64,000 bases of DNA from the NCBI RefSeq assembly GCF_030269605.1, contig NZ_BSTQ01000021.1, positions 124,001 through 188,000 on the forward strand. Direction: 5' to 3'. Source of the stretch: Lentzea sp. NBRC 105346 (GTDB taxonomy: Bacteria; Actinomycetota; Actinomycetes; Mycobacteriales; Pseudonocardiaceae). Shown here piece after piece: positions 49,313-58,634 of the stretch (positions are counted from its first letter, which is position 1; each line of letters opens with the position of its first letter). The position numbers and the translations under genes were made by a program. The notes under the pieces are model-generated. The model searched no databases and was not told where the DNA came from. It was given only the letters and a program-made list of their open reading frames with translations.

Positions 49313-50260
49313 TTACGTGCCGAGTCCGATCCGGTCCTGCTCGGTCAGCCACACGTCGTCCAGGCCGGTGAGGCCCTCGCGGAACGCCGCCAGCAGCTCG
49401 GGCAACAGCGAGTGGGCGCGGCCGCGCGGCCACACCAGCGACCATGGGTAGGCCGGCGTCGGGTCGACGATGTAGACGACTTTCGTCCGATCAGCGGACG
49501 GCATCTCCATCCGGCTGCCGACCAGCGTCGCGACCTCGGGCCGCACGCCGATCTCGTCGACCAGGTAGTCCAGGCTCAGCGACGGTCCGGAGAAGTCCAG
49601 GTCCAGGTCCCACGCCGAGGCGAACTGGCGCAGGAAGTCGGCCCACTCGCCCACCGCGCCGCCGATCGGCACCCACAGCGGCACGCCACGCAGGTCCGGC
49701 AGGCGGATGGTGTCGGCGGCGGCCAGTGGGTGTTGCGTGCTGACCAGCAGCGCGAGCGGTTCCAGCAACACAAGCCGGTGGTCCACCTCCGCCAGGTTGG
49801 CCGCCGGCAGGGAATGGACGCGGCCGAACGCGGCATCGGCCTCGCCGTTGCGCAGCGCGGGCAGGGCGTTGGGCAGGCCGTGCCGCATGCTCACCTCGAT
49901 CGGCAGGTCGTCGAGGCGGCGCAGGGCGTGCCGGACTAGCCGCATCGGCGCCAGTCGTTCGTCCAGCACGTCGATCCGGACGGTCCGCCGGACGGACTTG
50001 ATGGACGCAACAGCGGCGTCGGCGGCGGCCAGCGCTTCGATCGCGTGGGGCAGGAACTGTTCGCCGATCGAGGTGAGTTCCACCTTCTGGGTGGTTCGGT
50101 CGAACAGCCGTGCGCCCAGCGACTCCTCAAGTTTTCCGACTCGCTTGGAAAGCGCTTGCTGGCTCACGAAAAGGCGTTCCGCGGCCCGTCCGAAGTGCAG
50201 TTCTTCGGCCGCGGCGACGAACGCCCTCACCTGCGCCATGTCCAGTTCCACCTGCTTCAT
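49313..50260 (-). CDS. LysR-family regulator
   Basis: 315 residues. N-terminal HTH (about 1-62): MAQVRAFVAAAEELHFGRAAERLFVSQQALSKRVGKLEESLGARLFDR. The C-terminal two-lobe ligand domain is degenerate. It is divergent from the DHA2 exporter (50372) and upstream of the nitrile hydratase genes on its own strand, so it could control both. A palindrome suitable for LysR binding lies right after its start codon (50266-50286). The ligand may be a pathway intermediate, which is inference. Confidence 0.92.
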   Translation of the reverse strand: MKQVELDMAQVRAFVAAAEELHFGRAAERLFVSQQALSKRVGKLEESLGARLFDRTTQKVELTSIGEQFLPHAIEALAAADAAVASIKSVRRTVRIDVLDERLAPMRLVRHALRRLDDLPIEVSMRHGLPNALPALRNGEADAAFGRVHSLPAANLAEVDHRLVLLEPLALLVSTQHPLAAADTIRLPDLRGVPLWVPIGGAVGEWADFLRQFASAWDLDLDFSGPSLSLDYLVDEIGVRPEVATLVGSRMEMPSADRTKVVYIVDPTPAYPWSLVWPRGRAHSLLPELLAAFREGLTGLDDVWLTEQDRIGLGT

Positions 50261-50265
50261 CTTGC

Positions 50266-50286
50266 GTCACAACCGTTGGTTGTCAA
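50266..50286. promoter_or_regulatory. Putative LysR operator
   Basis: GTCACAACC-GTT-GGTTGTCAA is an inverted repeat with one mismatch, centred on GTT at 50275-50277. It lies six bases upstream of the LysR start codon and in the divergent region with the exporter gene. The size and T-rich/A-rich halves fit a LysR-type site. Confidence 0.5.
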
Positions 50287-50371
50287 GCCAGGAGTGGACG
50301 TTGTTGGACCGGGGAACCCCATCGGTTGTTTCCTGGGATAGACCCGTTTTCGAGTCCCTATGGAGTCCGTC

Positions 50372-51829
50372 ATGTCCACTGTGGAGAATCGTAGCCGCGA
50401 GAGGGTGAGCAACGCCCCCGAGGCGAATCCTCGCCGGTGGCAAGCACTCGCCGTACTGGCACTGGTCCAGTTCATGATCGTCATCGACAACACGATCGTG
50501 AACATCGCCCTGCCGTCCATTCGCAACGACCTGGGAACCTCTCAAGCGGGTCTCGCCTGGGTGGTCAACGGATACCTGCTGACCGCCGGTGGCCTGCTGT
50601 TGCTCGGCGGCCGGGTCGCGGATCTGCTGGGGCGCAAGAAGATCTTCGTCGTCGGTACCGCGATATTCGCGATCGCGTCGCTCACCAGCGGTTCGGCGTG
50701 GAACTCGGAAGTGCTGATCGTCAGCCGCTTCCTGCAGGGCGTCGGTGAGGCACTGGCCTCGCCCGCGGCGCTCGCGTTGATCGTCCTGATGTTCACCACG
50801 CCGAAGGAGCGCGCGAAGGCGCTCGGCATCTGGGGTGGACTGGCCGGCATCGGCGCCACCGTCGGTGTGCTGCTGTCCGGTGTGATCGTCGACCTGGCCA
50901 ACTGGCGCTGGGTGTTCTTCATCAACCTGCCGGTCGCCGCGATCGCGCTGGCGTTGTGCGCCAAGCTCGTCCATGATGCGCCCGCGGAGGGCGGTAAGCG
51001 CAAGCTCGACGTCCCCGGTGGACTGCTGGTCACCGGTGGTCTGATCCTGGTCGTCAACGGTCTGCTGCGCGCCGCCGAGCACCCGTGGGGCAGCTTCGGC
51101 GTGTGGGGTTCCTTCATCGCCGGTTTCGTGCTGCTGGGCCTGTTCGCCGTGGTCGAGTCGCGCACCGCGGACCCGATGATGCCGCTGCGGTTCTTCGCGA
51201 ACCGCACGCGTGTGTCGGCGAACGTCACGACGATCCTGCTGACCAGCGCCATGGCGGCGATGTTCTTCATCGTCACGCTGTACGTGCAGCAGGTGCTGGG
51301 CTACTCGCCGCTGCAGTCCGGTCTGGCCTACATCCCGTTCTGCATCGCGTTCATGCCGGGCATGATCGTGTCGACGCAGCTCGTGACGCGGTTCGGCCCG
51401 AAGACCGCCATCATCGTCGGCTTCGTGGTGAGCGCCGCGGGCATGCTGCTGCTGGCCCGCATCGACGCGCAGGGTTCGTTCTGGGGCCAGCTGGTCCCGG
51501 CGACCGTGGTGCTCGCGTTCGGTCTGGCCATCGGCCTGCCGGCGTTGCAGAACGCCGCGCTGCACGAGCTGTCCGGTGCGGACGCCGGCCTCGGCTCCGG
51601 TGTGCAGACTTCCGTGCAGCAGCTCGGTAGTGCGCTCGGCCTGGCCGTGCTGACGACGATCGCGCTCAACCACGCGACGGCGAGTGGCCTGCCGCAGAAC
51701 GAGGCCATCGTGTCCGGTTACCGGTTCGCGTTCGTCATCGCGGCGATCGTGCTGGCCGTCGGTGCCGGTCTGGTGGCGGCCTTCATGCAGAAGGTGAAGG
51801 CGCCCGAAACCCCGGCCGTCCCCGTCTGA
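50372..51829 (+). CDS. DHA2-type (14-helix) drug exporter
   Basis: 485 residues. VLALVQFMIVIDNTIVNIALPSI (helix 1 with the DHA2 D-x-T-I-V-N signature), GGRVADLLGRKKIFVVG (motif A), GIWGGLAGIGATVGVLLSGVI (motif C) and LGSGVQTSVQQLGSALGLAVLT near the end are typical of EmrB/QacA-like proton antiporters. ATG 50372 is chosen with GGAG six bases upstream; ATG 50360 has no site. Divergent from LysR and inside the biosynthetic cluster, it is probably the self-resistance exporter of the product. Confidence 0.9.
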   Translation: MSTVENRSRERVSNAPEANPRRWQALAVLALVQFMIVIDNTIVNIALPSIRNDLGTSQAGLAWVVNGYLLTAGGLLLLGGRVADLLGRKKIFVVGTAIFAIASLTSGSAWNSEVLIVSRFLQGVGEALASPAALALIVLMFTTPKERAKALGIWGGLAGIGATVGVLLSGVIVDLANWRWVFFINLPVAAIALALCAKLVHDAPAEGGKRKLDVPGGLLVTGGLILVVNGLLRAAEHPWGSFGVWGSFIAGFVLLGLFAVVESRTADPMMPLRFFANRTRVSANVTTILLTSAMAAMFFIVTLYVQQVLGYSPLQSGLAYIPFCIAFMPGMIVSTQLVTRFGPKTAIIVGFVVSAAGMLLLARIDAQGSFWGQLVPATVVLAFGLAIGLPALQNAALHELSGADAGLGSGVQTSVQQLGSALGLAVLTTIALNHATASGLPQNEAIVSGYRFAFVIAAIVLAVGAGLVAAFMQKVKAPETPAVPV

Positions 51830-51840
51830 CCCGTTTCGTA

Positions 51841-51891
51841 CCGTTAAGGCCACCTTTACTGCGTCTGACGCAGTAAAGGTGGCCTTAACGG
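51841..51891. terminator. Perfect 24-bp hairpin between exporter and Fe-ADH operon
   Basis: Arms 51841-51864 and 51868-51891 are exact reverse complements with the loop CTG. The hairpin lies 11 bases after the exporter stop and covers the stop codon of the convergent Fe-ADH gene (51885-51887). It is a bidirectional terminator without U-tract, comparable in build to that at 106-152. Confidence 0.8.
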
Positions 51892-52922
51892 CATGCAGCC
51901 CGGTAGATGGTGGCGATGTCCGTGGCGGTGGCGGGGAAGCGCCAGTTTGCGCGGACCGGGCCATAGTGGAGGGCTTCCTGGGCGAGGCCGTCGGGATCGT
52001 CGATGTGGAGGTTGCGCGGGACGTCCAGGCGGTCGAGCAATGCCGTGAGTCCATCCGCGAACTGTTCAGCGCCAAGACATTCCGCCAGCTCGGCGTCCCG
52101 CCGCTCCTGCACGTGCCGGCTCGCCCGCAGCACGGCCGGCGCGACCAGCACGTTGGCGATCCCGTGCACGATCCCGTATCGGGACGTCAGCGGGTAGCCC
52201 AGCGCGTGCACAAGCCCCGCGTTGGCCTGCGCCATCGCGAGGTTCGCCTGCAGGCAACCGAGGGCCAGCTCTTCCCGACCCATCACTGGCAACGCCGCCG
52301 CGATGCGCCGCACGCCCGGCAACGCCATCGCGTCGCTGAACGGGGTAGCCGCCCGCGCCAGGTACGCCTCGGCGCCGTGCATCAACGCGTCCAGCGCACA
52401 GGCCACCGTGGCGTCATCAGGCAACGTCACAGCCAACTCGGGGTCGATAACCACGGCCCGTGGCACGACGCACGCGCCGCTCACGGCGTGTCGCTTCGAA
52501 CCATCGGTCACGACCGCATGCGACGACACCTCGCCACCGCTGCCCGGAGTGGTCGGCACGACGATGAGCGGCAGGGCCGGCCCGTGCACCTTGTCCAGCC
52601 CGTAGATATCCGGCAGCGGCACGTCCATCGCGTGCAACGCCACTGCCGCCTTGGCGACATCGATGACGCTGCCACCGCCGACGGCGACCACGCCGTCCAC
52701 ATCGGCCAACGCCGACGCACACGCCGTGATCTGGTCGGGAGTCGGTTGGTGGGCAACGAAAACCTCGGCATCCAGTCCGAGCCGGTCCACAACGCCGGCG
52801 GCGAGCACGCCGTGGTCGGTGACCACGAGTGCTCGCCGCACGTCGCACTCCCGCAGGGAGTCCGTTATCTGGCTGATGGATCCGGCGCCGAACCGCACAC
52901 TGGGCGGCAGGCGCAGCCTCAT
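51885..52922 (-). CDS. Iron-containing alcohol dehydrogenase family enzyme
   Basis: 345 residues of the Fe-ADH/dehydroquinate-synthase-like fold. NAD(P) loop GGGSVIDVAKAAVAL (about 85), PTTPGSGGEVSSHAV (about 125), metal ligands Asp and His in ALDALMHGAEAYL, and two further His in LVHALGYPLTSRYGIVHG. It reduces an aldehyde or ketone, or oxidises an alcohol. It is last in the long reverse operon, and its ATG overlaps the racemase-family stop. A second, diverged Fe-ADH occurs at 62422-63570, each next to a transketolase C subunit set. Confidence 0.88.
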   Translation of the reverse strand: MRLRLPPSVRFGAGSISQITDSLRECDVRRALVVTDHGVLAAGVVDRLGLDAEVFVAHQPTPDQITACASALADVDGVVAVGGGSVIDVAKAAVALHAMDVPLPDIYGLDKVHGPALPLIVVPTTPGSGGEVSSHAVVTDGSKRHAVSGACVVPRAVVIDPELAVTLPDDATVACALDALMHGAEAYLARAATPFSDAMALPGVRRIAAALPVMGREELALGCLQANLAMAQANAGLVHALGYPLTSRYGIVHGIANVLVAPAVLRASRHVQERRDAELAECLGAEQFADGLTALLDRLDVPRNLHIDDPDGLAQEALHYGPVRANWRFPATATDIATIYRAACR

Positions 52923-53602
52923 CGCACCCTCTCGAATCCACTGATCGCCCAGTCCAGCGCGGTCAGGATGTCGAACACCGGCACCGGCAGGCTCGGCCGC
53001 ACGTCGTCCAGCACGGCGGGCAGCATCGTGCACTCGCACACGACCGCGCCGAGCGAGGGTTCACGCGCGATCATGTCCTCGACCGCCGAGAGCAGGTCGC
53101 GCCGCATCTGCTCACGCAGTGAAGGCGTGACCTCCTTGGTCCGCAGGAACTCGAGCCAAGACTCGTGTTCGCCGACCCCGCCGAGCACGACCGGCACGTC
53201 CGCGGAGCTCCAGCCGCTGGCCAGGTAGTTGCGCTCCCCCACCGCCGAGGTGAAGAACGTCAGCACACCGACCGGCCGGTCGCCGACCAACCGCCGGACC
53301 GCGGGCACCAGCGTCAACGCCGACGTCACCACGGGCACGTTCACCGCCGCGGAGAGTTCCTTCTGCAGCAACGCGATCAGCCCGCAGTTCGCGGTGATCA
53401 CGGTGGCGCCCGCCGCCTCGAGCGATCGCGCCGCCTCGACATACAGCGGCAGCATCTCGAACGCTTCCTCGGGGCTGAGCGGCGTGCGAGAGCCCCGGAC
53501 GACGTGCCGGATGACCGGGTACGGGAAGGTCTCGGCGGACGCCATGCATCCCGGCACGTCGGCCATCTTCCCTTCCAGCATCAGAATCCCTAGGACAGCC
53601 AC
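52919..53602 (-). CDS. Asp/Glu/hydantoin racemase-superfamily protein
   Basis: 227 residues. The two catalytic Cys of the superfamily are present in ITANCGLIAL (about residue 72) and VVCECTMLP (about 190). The superfamily includes amino acid and hydantoin racemases, maleate isomerases and arylmalonate decarboxylases, so the exact reaction is uncertain; epimerisation of an amino acid or its derivative fits an NRPS context. It overlaps the transketolase C gene by 13 bases and the Fe-ADH gene by four. Confidence 0.82.
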   Translation of the reverse strand: MAVLGILMLEGKMADVPGCMASAETFPYPVIRHVVRGSRTPLSPEEAFEMLPLYVEAARSLEAAGATVITANCGLIALLQKELSAAVNVPVVTSALTLVPAVRRLVGDRPVGVLTFFTSAVGERNYLASGWSSADVPVVLGGVGEHESWLEFLRTKEVTPSLREQMRRDLLSAVEDMIAREPSLGAVVCECTMLPAVLDDVRPSLPVPVFDILTALDWAISGFERVR

Positions 53603-54552
53603 GCCCGCACCTCCCGCTCGATCCCGGCGGCGTCCAGCCCGTGGCGGCGCAGCTGTTCGCCGTAGTCACCGATCTCCTTGACGAACGCGTCCGGCAGCCC
53701 GACCATCCGCAACGGCACCGGTGCGTCCTCGGCCAGCACCTCGGCGACCGCACTGCCGAGCCCGCCGATCGTCGAGTGCTCCTCGACCGTGACCACCCGG
53801 CCCGTCTCACGGGCACAGCGCACGAGCAGGTCCCGGTCGATCGGCTTGATCGTCGGCATGTCCACGACCCGCGCGTCACCGAGCAGTGAAGCGGCCTTTA
53901 GCACCTCGGGCACGATCGTCACGCCACACGTGACGATCGTCAGCGAGCCACCCTCCCGCAGCACGCGGCCGCGACCGATCTCGAACGGCTCGTGCGCGTC
54001 GTACACCTGGGGTCCCGGCTCTACGCCGAGACGCAGATACACCGGCGCACCCAGTGCGAACGCGGCCTTCGTCGCGTCGTAGGCCTGCACGGCGTCCGCG
54101 GGTGCGATCACGGTCAGGTTCGGCAGCGACCGCGCCACGGACACGTCCTCGATCGCGTGGTGCGTCGGCCCGGAGAACCCGGCCGCGATGCCGGTGAACA
54201 TGCCCGCGATCACCACCGGCGCCCGGTGGTAGCAGATGTCCAGCCGCACCTGCTCGGCCGCGCGCATCAGCGCGAACGTGCCGAACGTGTTGAGGAACGG
54301 GCGTTTCCCGCTCATCGCCAGCCCCGCGGCGGCGCCGACCGCGCTCGCCTCGGCGATGCCGAAGTCGAGGAACCGGTCGGGCATCTCCTCGCGGAACTTC
54401 AGCCCCCAGCAGTCGCCGAGGTCCGCCTCGACCGACATGACCCGCGGGTCCTCCAAAGCGAGATCCAGCTGCGCCATCCGGCACGCCTCGAACGCCGTCG
54501 TAACAGCCGGGTCGAAACGCAGCCCCTCCCGGAGATCGGCCAGCGCCGTCAT
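53590..54552 (-). CDS. Transketolase C-terminal subunit (first set)
   Basis: 320 residues covering the pyrimidine-binding and C-terminal domains of split transketolases. DFGIAEASAVGAAAGLAMSG contains the catalytic Glu that binds the ThDP pyrimidine; GFSGPTHHAIEDVSVARSLPNL and TVEEHSTIGGLGSAVAEVL are typical. It works with the N-terminal subunit at 54549-55352 (ATGA overlap) to move a two-carbon ketol unit. Located in the biosynthetic operon, it probably extends an aldehyde substrate; see the second copy at 61472. Confidence 0.92.
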   Translation of the reverse strand: MTALADLREGLRFDPAVTTAFEACRMAQLDLALEDPRVMSVEADLGDCWGLKFREEMPDRFLDFGIAEASAVGAAAGLAMSGKRPFLNTFGTFALMRAAEQVRLDICYHRAPVVIAGMFTGIAAGFSGPTHHAIEDVSVARSLPNLTVIAPADAVQAYDATKAAFALGAPVYLRLGVEPGPQVYDAHEPFEIGRGRVLREGGSLTIVTCGVTIVPEVLKAASLLGDARVVDMPTIKPIDRDLLVRCARETGRVVTVEEHSTIGGLGSAVAEVLAEDAPVPLRMVGLPDAFVKEIGDYGEQLRRHGLDAAGIEREVRAWLS

Positions 54553-55352
54553 CGCACACCTCCCAGTTCGCGCAGCGCCTGCGCCTTCAGGTCCTCGGAG
54601 AGGTGCCCGTAGTGCCACGTGTTGGTGTTCTCGGAGAACGACAACCCCTTGCCCTTGACCGTTTTCGCGATCACGCACGTCGGACGCCCCCACGTGAGCG
54701 GCACCTCGTGCAGCACGTTGGACAGCTCGCCGATGTCGTGCCCGTCGACCTCGACGGTCGCCCAGCCGAACGCACGCCACTTGTCGGCGAACGGCTCCAG
54801 CGCCATGATCTCCTCGGTCGGCCCGTCCTCCTGGATGCCGTTGCGGTCGACGATCACGACGAGGTTGTCGAGCCGGTAGTGCGCGGCGGCCATCGCGGCC
54901 TCCCAGATGGAGCCCTCCTGGCACTCGCCGTCACCGACGATCACGAACACCCGGACGTCCGAGTCGGCCATCGCGAGGCCGACCCCGACCGGCAGGCCGT
55001 GGCCGAGCGAACCGGTGGCCAGCTCGACACCAGGGATACCGGTGTGCGGGTGGCCTGCGAGCCGGCTGCCGGACTTCTTGTAGGTGTCCAGTTCGGACAC
55101 CGGGAAGAACCCCGCCTCCGCCAGCGCCGCGTAGTAGGCGGCACTCGAGTGGCCCTTGCTGAAGATCAGCCGGTCCCGTTGCGGATCATCGGGGTTCGCC
55201 GGGTCCACGCGCAGCACTCCGTCGAAGTACAGCGTCGTCAGGATCTCCACCGCCGACATCGAGCCGCCGACGTGCGCGCCCGGCGAGTCGGCGGCGAGGT
55301 GCACGATGTGCTCGCGCAACGTCCTTGCCTTCGCTGAAAGATCGTTCACCAT
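54549..55352 (-). CDS. Transketolase N-terminal (ThDP-binding) subunit
   Basis: 267 residues, the N-terminal domain of a split transketolase: HVGGSMSAVEILTTLYF, KGHSSAAYYAALAEAG, LGHGLPVGVGLAMAD and the ThDP-Mg motif GDGECQEGSIWEAAMAAAHYRLDNLVVIVDRNG. It supplies the diphosphate site for either C subunit in this region. Only one N subunit is visible in the window against two C subunits, so it may serve both or a second copy may lie beyond 64 kb. It overlaps the acyl-ligase gene by seven bases. Confidence 0.92.
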   Translation of the reverse strand: MVNDLSAKARTLREHIVHLAADSPGAHVGGSMSAVEILTTLYFDGVLRVDPANPDDPQRDRLIFSKGHSSAAYYAALAEAGFFPVSELDTYKKSGSRLAGHPHTGIPGVELATGSLGHGLPVGVGLAMADSDVRVFVIVGDGECQEGSIWEAAMAAAHYRLDNLVVIVDRNGIQEDGPTEEIMALEPFADKWRAFGWATVEVDGHDIGELSNVLHEVPLTWGRPTCVIAKTVKGKGLSFSENTNTWHYGHLSEDLKAQALRELGGVR

Positions 55353-56722
55353 TGTGGGTTCCTCCCATGAGCCGCCCGCAACAGCGAACGGTTGATCTTC
55401 GAGGTGGGGGTCATCGGCAGCCGGTCGACCACGGTCACGTGATGCGGCACCTTGAACGCGGCCAGGCGCGTGCGGCACCACGCCAGCACCGAGTCGGAAC
55501 ACAACCGCCGGCCCGGCAACGGCACCACGAACGCGGAAACGTCCTCATCGGACAGTTCGCCGGGCACCCCGACGACCGCGCTCAGCAGCACGTCCGGGTG
55601 TTCGGACAGGGCCTCCTCGACCTCGGCCGGGTCGATGTTCTCGCCACGCCTGCGGATCACGTCGGTACGCCGCCGGGCGAAGTGCACGTGCCCGTCCGCG
55701 CTCATCCAGCCCAGATCCCCGGTGCCGAACCAGTCGGTACACGAACGTTGCGGCGCCCGGTGGTAACCCCGCATCACGCCGGGTCCGCGGACCTGGATCT
55801 CGCCAACCTCGCCGAGAGCCGCCGCCACCCGCACCTCGGCGGGCGGCAGCGCGGTGCCAAGCGATCCCGGTCGCGGCCTCAACGGATCCGTGCACAACAC
55901 CGTGTTCGTCTCGGACATCCCGTAGCCCTCGACCACGGTCACGCCGAACCGTTCGGTGAACGCCCGCGCGACGTCGGGCCGGGCGCCGCCGCCGTAGACC
56001 ATGCGGAGGGGGTGGTCCGGCGGCGGCTGGTTCGGGGTGCGCAGGATGAGCGTGAGCATCTCGCCGAGGTGGCGGAACACCGTCGCACCGAAGTTCTCGA
56101 CCTGGCCCCAGAAACCCGAGGCGCTGAACTTCGGCGTGATGCCGAGCGAGGCGCCGGCCTGCAAAGCGCTCACGGCGAATGACTGCCCGGCCATGTGGAA
56201 CAACGGCAGGCACGCGAGCAGCCGGTCGTCCGCGCACAGGCCGACCCGCGAGACGAACGCCGGGGCCGGCGCGGTGTACGACGTGTGGCTGAGCACGCAG
56301 CCCTTCGGCTTCCCCGTGGTGCCGGACGTGTAGAGCAGGGTCACCGGATCGTCTGCTGAGACTAGGCCGGACGGCGCCGAAACGCTCCGAGCGGTCAGCA
56401 CCGGATCATCGAACCGCTCGACGACCAGCACGGCTCCCGAGTGCTCCAGCAACGGCCGCAGCTCGGCTTCGCGCAACGCCGGGTTCAGCGGCACGAACAC
56501 CGCGCCCAGCCGCGCACACGCCAGCCACAGCGTCAGCAGCTCGGGCGAGTTCGGCAGCACGGCGGCCACCGCCCGTCCCCGGCCGACTCCCCGCTCCCGC
56601 AACGCGTGCGCGCATCCGTTGACGCGCAAGGCGAAATCGGCATAGGAGACGTCCGGGTTCAGCAGCAGCCGCCGCGTGCCGTGCCGGTCGACGGCGGCGT
56701 CGAAGAGGGCGCCGAGCGTCAT
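55346..56722 (-). CDS. Class I adenylate-forming acyl ligase
   Basis: 458 residues of the fatty-acyl/aryl-CoA ligase type (shorter than NRPS A domains, no PCP). Phosphate loop LLYTSGTTGKPKGCVLSH, EGYGMSETNTVL, FGTGDLGWMSADGHVHFARRRTDVIRRRGENIDPAEVEE, and the C-terminal Lys in MTPTSKINRSLL. It activates a carboxylic acid for CoA or carrier attachment, perhaps the acyl cap or starter for the condensation domain at 58635-61475. ATG 56722 overlaps the GNAT gene stop. Confidence 0.88.
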   Translation of the reverse strand: MTLGALFDAAVDRHGTRRLLLNPDVSYADFALRVNGCAHALRERGVGRGRAVAAVLPNSPELLTLWLACARLGAVFVPLNPALREAELRPLLEHSGAVLVVERFDDPVLTARSVSAPSGLVSADDPVTLLYTSGTTGKPKGCVLSHTSYTAPAPAFVSRVGLCADDRLLACLPLFHMAGQSFAVSALQAGASLGITPKFSASGFWGQVENFGATVFRHLGEMLTLILRTPNQPPPDHPLRMVYGGGARPDVARAFTERFGVTVVEGYGMSETNTVLCTDPLRPRPGSLGTALPPAEVRVAAALGEVGEIQVRGPGVMRGYHRAPQRSCTDWFGTGDLGWMSADGHVHFARRRTDVIRRRGENIDPAEVEEALSEHPDVLLSAVVGVPGELSDEDVSAFVVPLPGRRLCSDSVLAWCRTRLAAFKVPHHVTVVDRLPMTPTSKINRSLLRAAHGRNPQW

Positions 56723-57564
56723 GACCGGCTCCGCTCCAGCACGTATGTCGGCGGCGCACCGCGTTCGTGCAGGCGCAGGCCGACCGCCCGGTAGCCGCGC
56801 GCGAGGTAGCCGCCGAGCAGCGCCCGGCTCTCGTGCCGCCACGCCATCGCCAGCTCACGGTCCCGTGCGCTGATCGCGTACACGTCCCACGGCACCTTGA
56901 GCAGCACGGTCCGGTCGTCGCAGTCCTTTGTGGACCACGCGGGAACCGGCAGTCCACCGCGGTCGAAGCGGATGTCGTTGACCGGTGTGCCGCCACCCTG
57001 GTCGCGTTGCCGGGGCACCGGCGGCACGTGCCACGCCACGAGCAGGCGGTCGGTCTCCAGGCCGGCGTTGAGGCCCATGCCGACGCCGTACGCGTTCTCC
57101 ACGTAGTCGATGCCGACCGCGCCGAGCTTGTTGAGGTTGAACACGACATTGCGGCCCGAGAGCGGGTCGAACGTCCACGTGATCAGCCGGAACCCGTGCC
57201 GGGCGGCGAGCCGGGCCTGGTACTGCTTGAGCTGGTAGCCCAGGCCGAGGTTCTGGAACTCCGGCGCGACCGCGGCGAGTACCGAGCACTGCTTGACCTC
57301 GCCGTCTGCCGTGATGCCGGGGAACGAGAAGACGAACCCGGCGAGCTCGTCGCCGTGGAACGCGCCGAGCACGAACCCGCCGTTCTCCTGCGCGGTCACC
57401 ATGTCCAGCAACGGCACGCGGGCGATGTCGCCCTCACCCCAGATCCGGCGTTGCAGCTCCTCGCACGCCAGATACTCGAGGTGGCCGTGGATGCGGCGCA
57501 GGAGGATCCGTTCTGTGCCGAGGGCGACCACCTCGCTCTCGACCTGGATCGGTGTGATCGTCAT
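56719..57564 (-). CDS. GNAT-like (COG3375-type) protein
   Basis: 281 residues. The N-terminal half has a GNAT acetyl-CoA fold: ERILLRRIHGHLEYLACEELQRRIWG, FVLGAFHGDELAGFVFSFP, VAPEFQNLGLGYQLKQYQ (Q/RxxGxG/A-like acetyl-CoA loop with substitutions). The C-terminal region resembles COG3375 proteins of unknown substrate. It could acylate an amine in the pathway. It is coupled to both neighbours through four-base overlaps, indicating a set role with the PLP enzyme and acyl ligase. Confidence 0.75.
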   Translation of the reverse strand: MTITPIQVESEVVALGTERILLRRIHGHLEYLACEELQRRIWGEGDIARVPLLDMVTAQENGGFVLGAFHGDELAGFVFSFPGITADGEVKQCSVLAAVAPEFQNLGLGYQLKQYQARLAARHGFRLITWTFDPLSGRNVVFNLNKLGAVGIDYVENAYGVGMGLNAGLETDRLLVAWHVPPVPRQRDQGGGTPVNDIRFDRGGLPVPAWSTKDCDDRTVLLKVPWDVYAISARDRELAMAWRHESRALLGGYLARGYRAVGLRLHERGAPPTYVLERSRS

Positions 57565-58619
57565 GGCAGCTCCGCGAGTTCCAGGCCCACGACCCGGCCG
57601 AGGCGGTCCAGCCCCTCGGTCAGCAGGTCGACGGGGCGGGCGTACGAGATCCGGACGTAGCCGGGCGCGCCGAACACGTCGCCGGGCATGAGCAGCAACC
57701 GTTCCCGGTCGAGCAGCTCGTTGCACAGGTCCCACGACGGCCGGTCCACCTGGCAGCACACGTACGGCGTGCCCTGCGGTTCGATGGGCCGCAGCTGGGG
57801 GAATCCACCCGCCCAGTCCGCGAACACCCGCCAGCCGTCGGCCAGCCGCTGCCGGTACTCGGCGAGGTAGGTCTCACGGCGGCGCAGCACCGCGAGGCCG
57901 AGGTCCTCCAGCAGCGGCGAGTTGCTGATCGTCGTGTAACGCCGGTAGTTCACGCACTTCTCGACGATCTCGGACGGACCGACCAGCCAGCCGAGCCGCA
58001 GCCCCGGGAATCCGTACACTTTGGACAACGAGCTGACCGAGACCGAGCCGGGCACGTGGTGCACGACGCTGCGGTCGAAGTCGGTCAGGTACTCCTCGTC
58101 GTTGACCACCAGCGTGTCGCGGAACGGCGCCAACTGGTCGTCGGTGAACGTGAGTCCGGTCGGGTTGTGCGGGCTGTTGAGCACGACCATGCGCGTCTTC
58201 TCGCTGACTGCCGCGGCCGTCCTGACGCCTCCGTGCACATCGAGATCACCGAGGTCGTACTCGACGGTCTTCGTGGTGGCACCGAAGCGTTTCGGCAGGT
58301 CGAGGGTCTGCTGCCAGCCCGGCGTGCGGGCGACGACCTCGTCACCGGGTTCGAGCAGCGCGGCGTAGAGCAGGTACAACGCCTCCTGCGCGCCGTGTGT
58401 GATCAGCACGTTCTCCGGGTTCGTCCGGTACAGCTCCGCGACCGCTTCACGGACCTTGTGCGCGCCGCGGTCGATGTCGTAGCCGGCCTTGGTGGTCATC
58501 TCGGCGAGCAGCGGCTCGACGCTGTGCGACTCCATGCCGCTGACCGCGAGGTCGACGTCGTACCGGCCGGCGGCCACGTCGAACAGCCACTCCTGCGACC
58601 GGTAGGCGGGAACAGTCAT
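57561..58619 (-). CDS. PLP-dependent fold-type I enzyme, capreomycidine-synthase/aminotransferase-like
   Basis: 352 residues. Typical aspartate-aminotransferase fold marks: ITHGAQEALYLLYAAL, NSPHNPTGLTF, and SVSSLSKVYGFPGLRLGW with the PLP Lys200. The compact length and closeness to VioD-type capreomycidine synthases are by-eye impressions; ordinary class I/II aminotransferase or MalY-like activity is the alternative. A strong AAGGAGG precedes the ATG in the 15-base gap after the M20-C-PCP gene, the only real gap in this operon. Confidence 0.83.
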   Translation of the reverse strand: MTVPAYRSQEWLFDVAAGRYDVDLAVSGMESHSVEPLLAEMTTKAGYDIDRGAHKVREAVAELYRTNPENVLITHGAQEALYLLYAALLEPGDEVVARTPGWQQTLDLPKRFGATTKTVEYDLGDLDVHGGVRTAAAVSEKTRMVVLNSPHNPTGLTFTDDQLAPFRDTLVVNDEEYLTDFDRSVVHHVPGSVSVSSLSKVYGFPGLRLGWLVGPSEIVEKCVNYRRYTTISNSPLLEDLGLAVLRRRETYLAEYRQRLADGWRVFADWAGGFPQLRPIEPQGTPYVCCQVDRPSWDLCNELLDRERLLLMPGDVFGAPGYVRISYARPVDLLTEGLDRLGRVVGLELAELP

Positions 58620-58634
58620 CAGCGCAACCTCCTT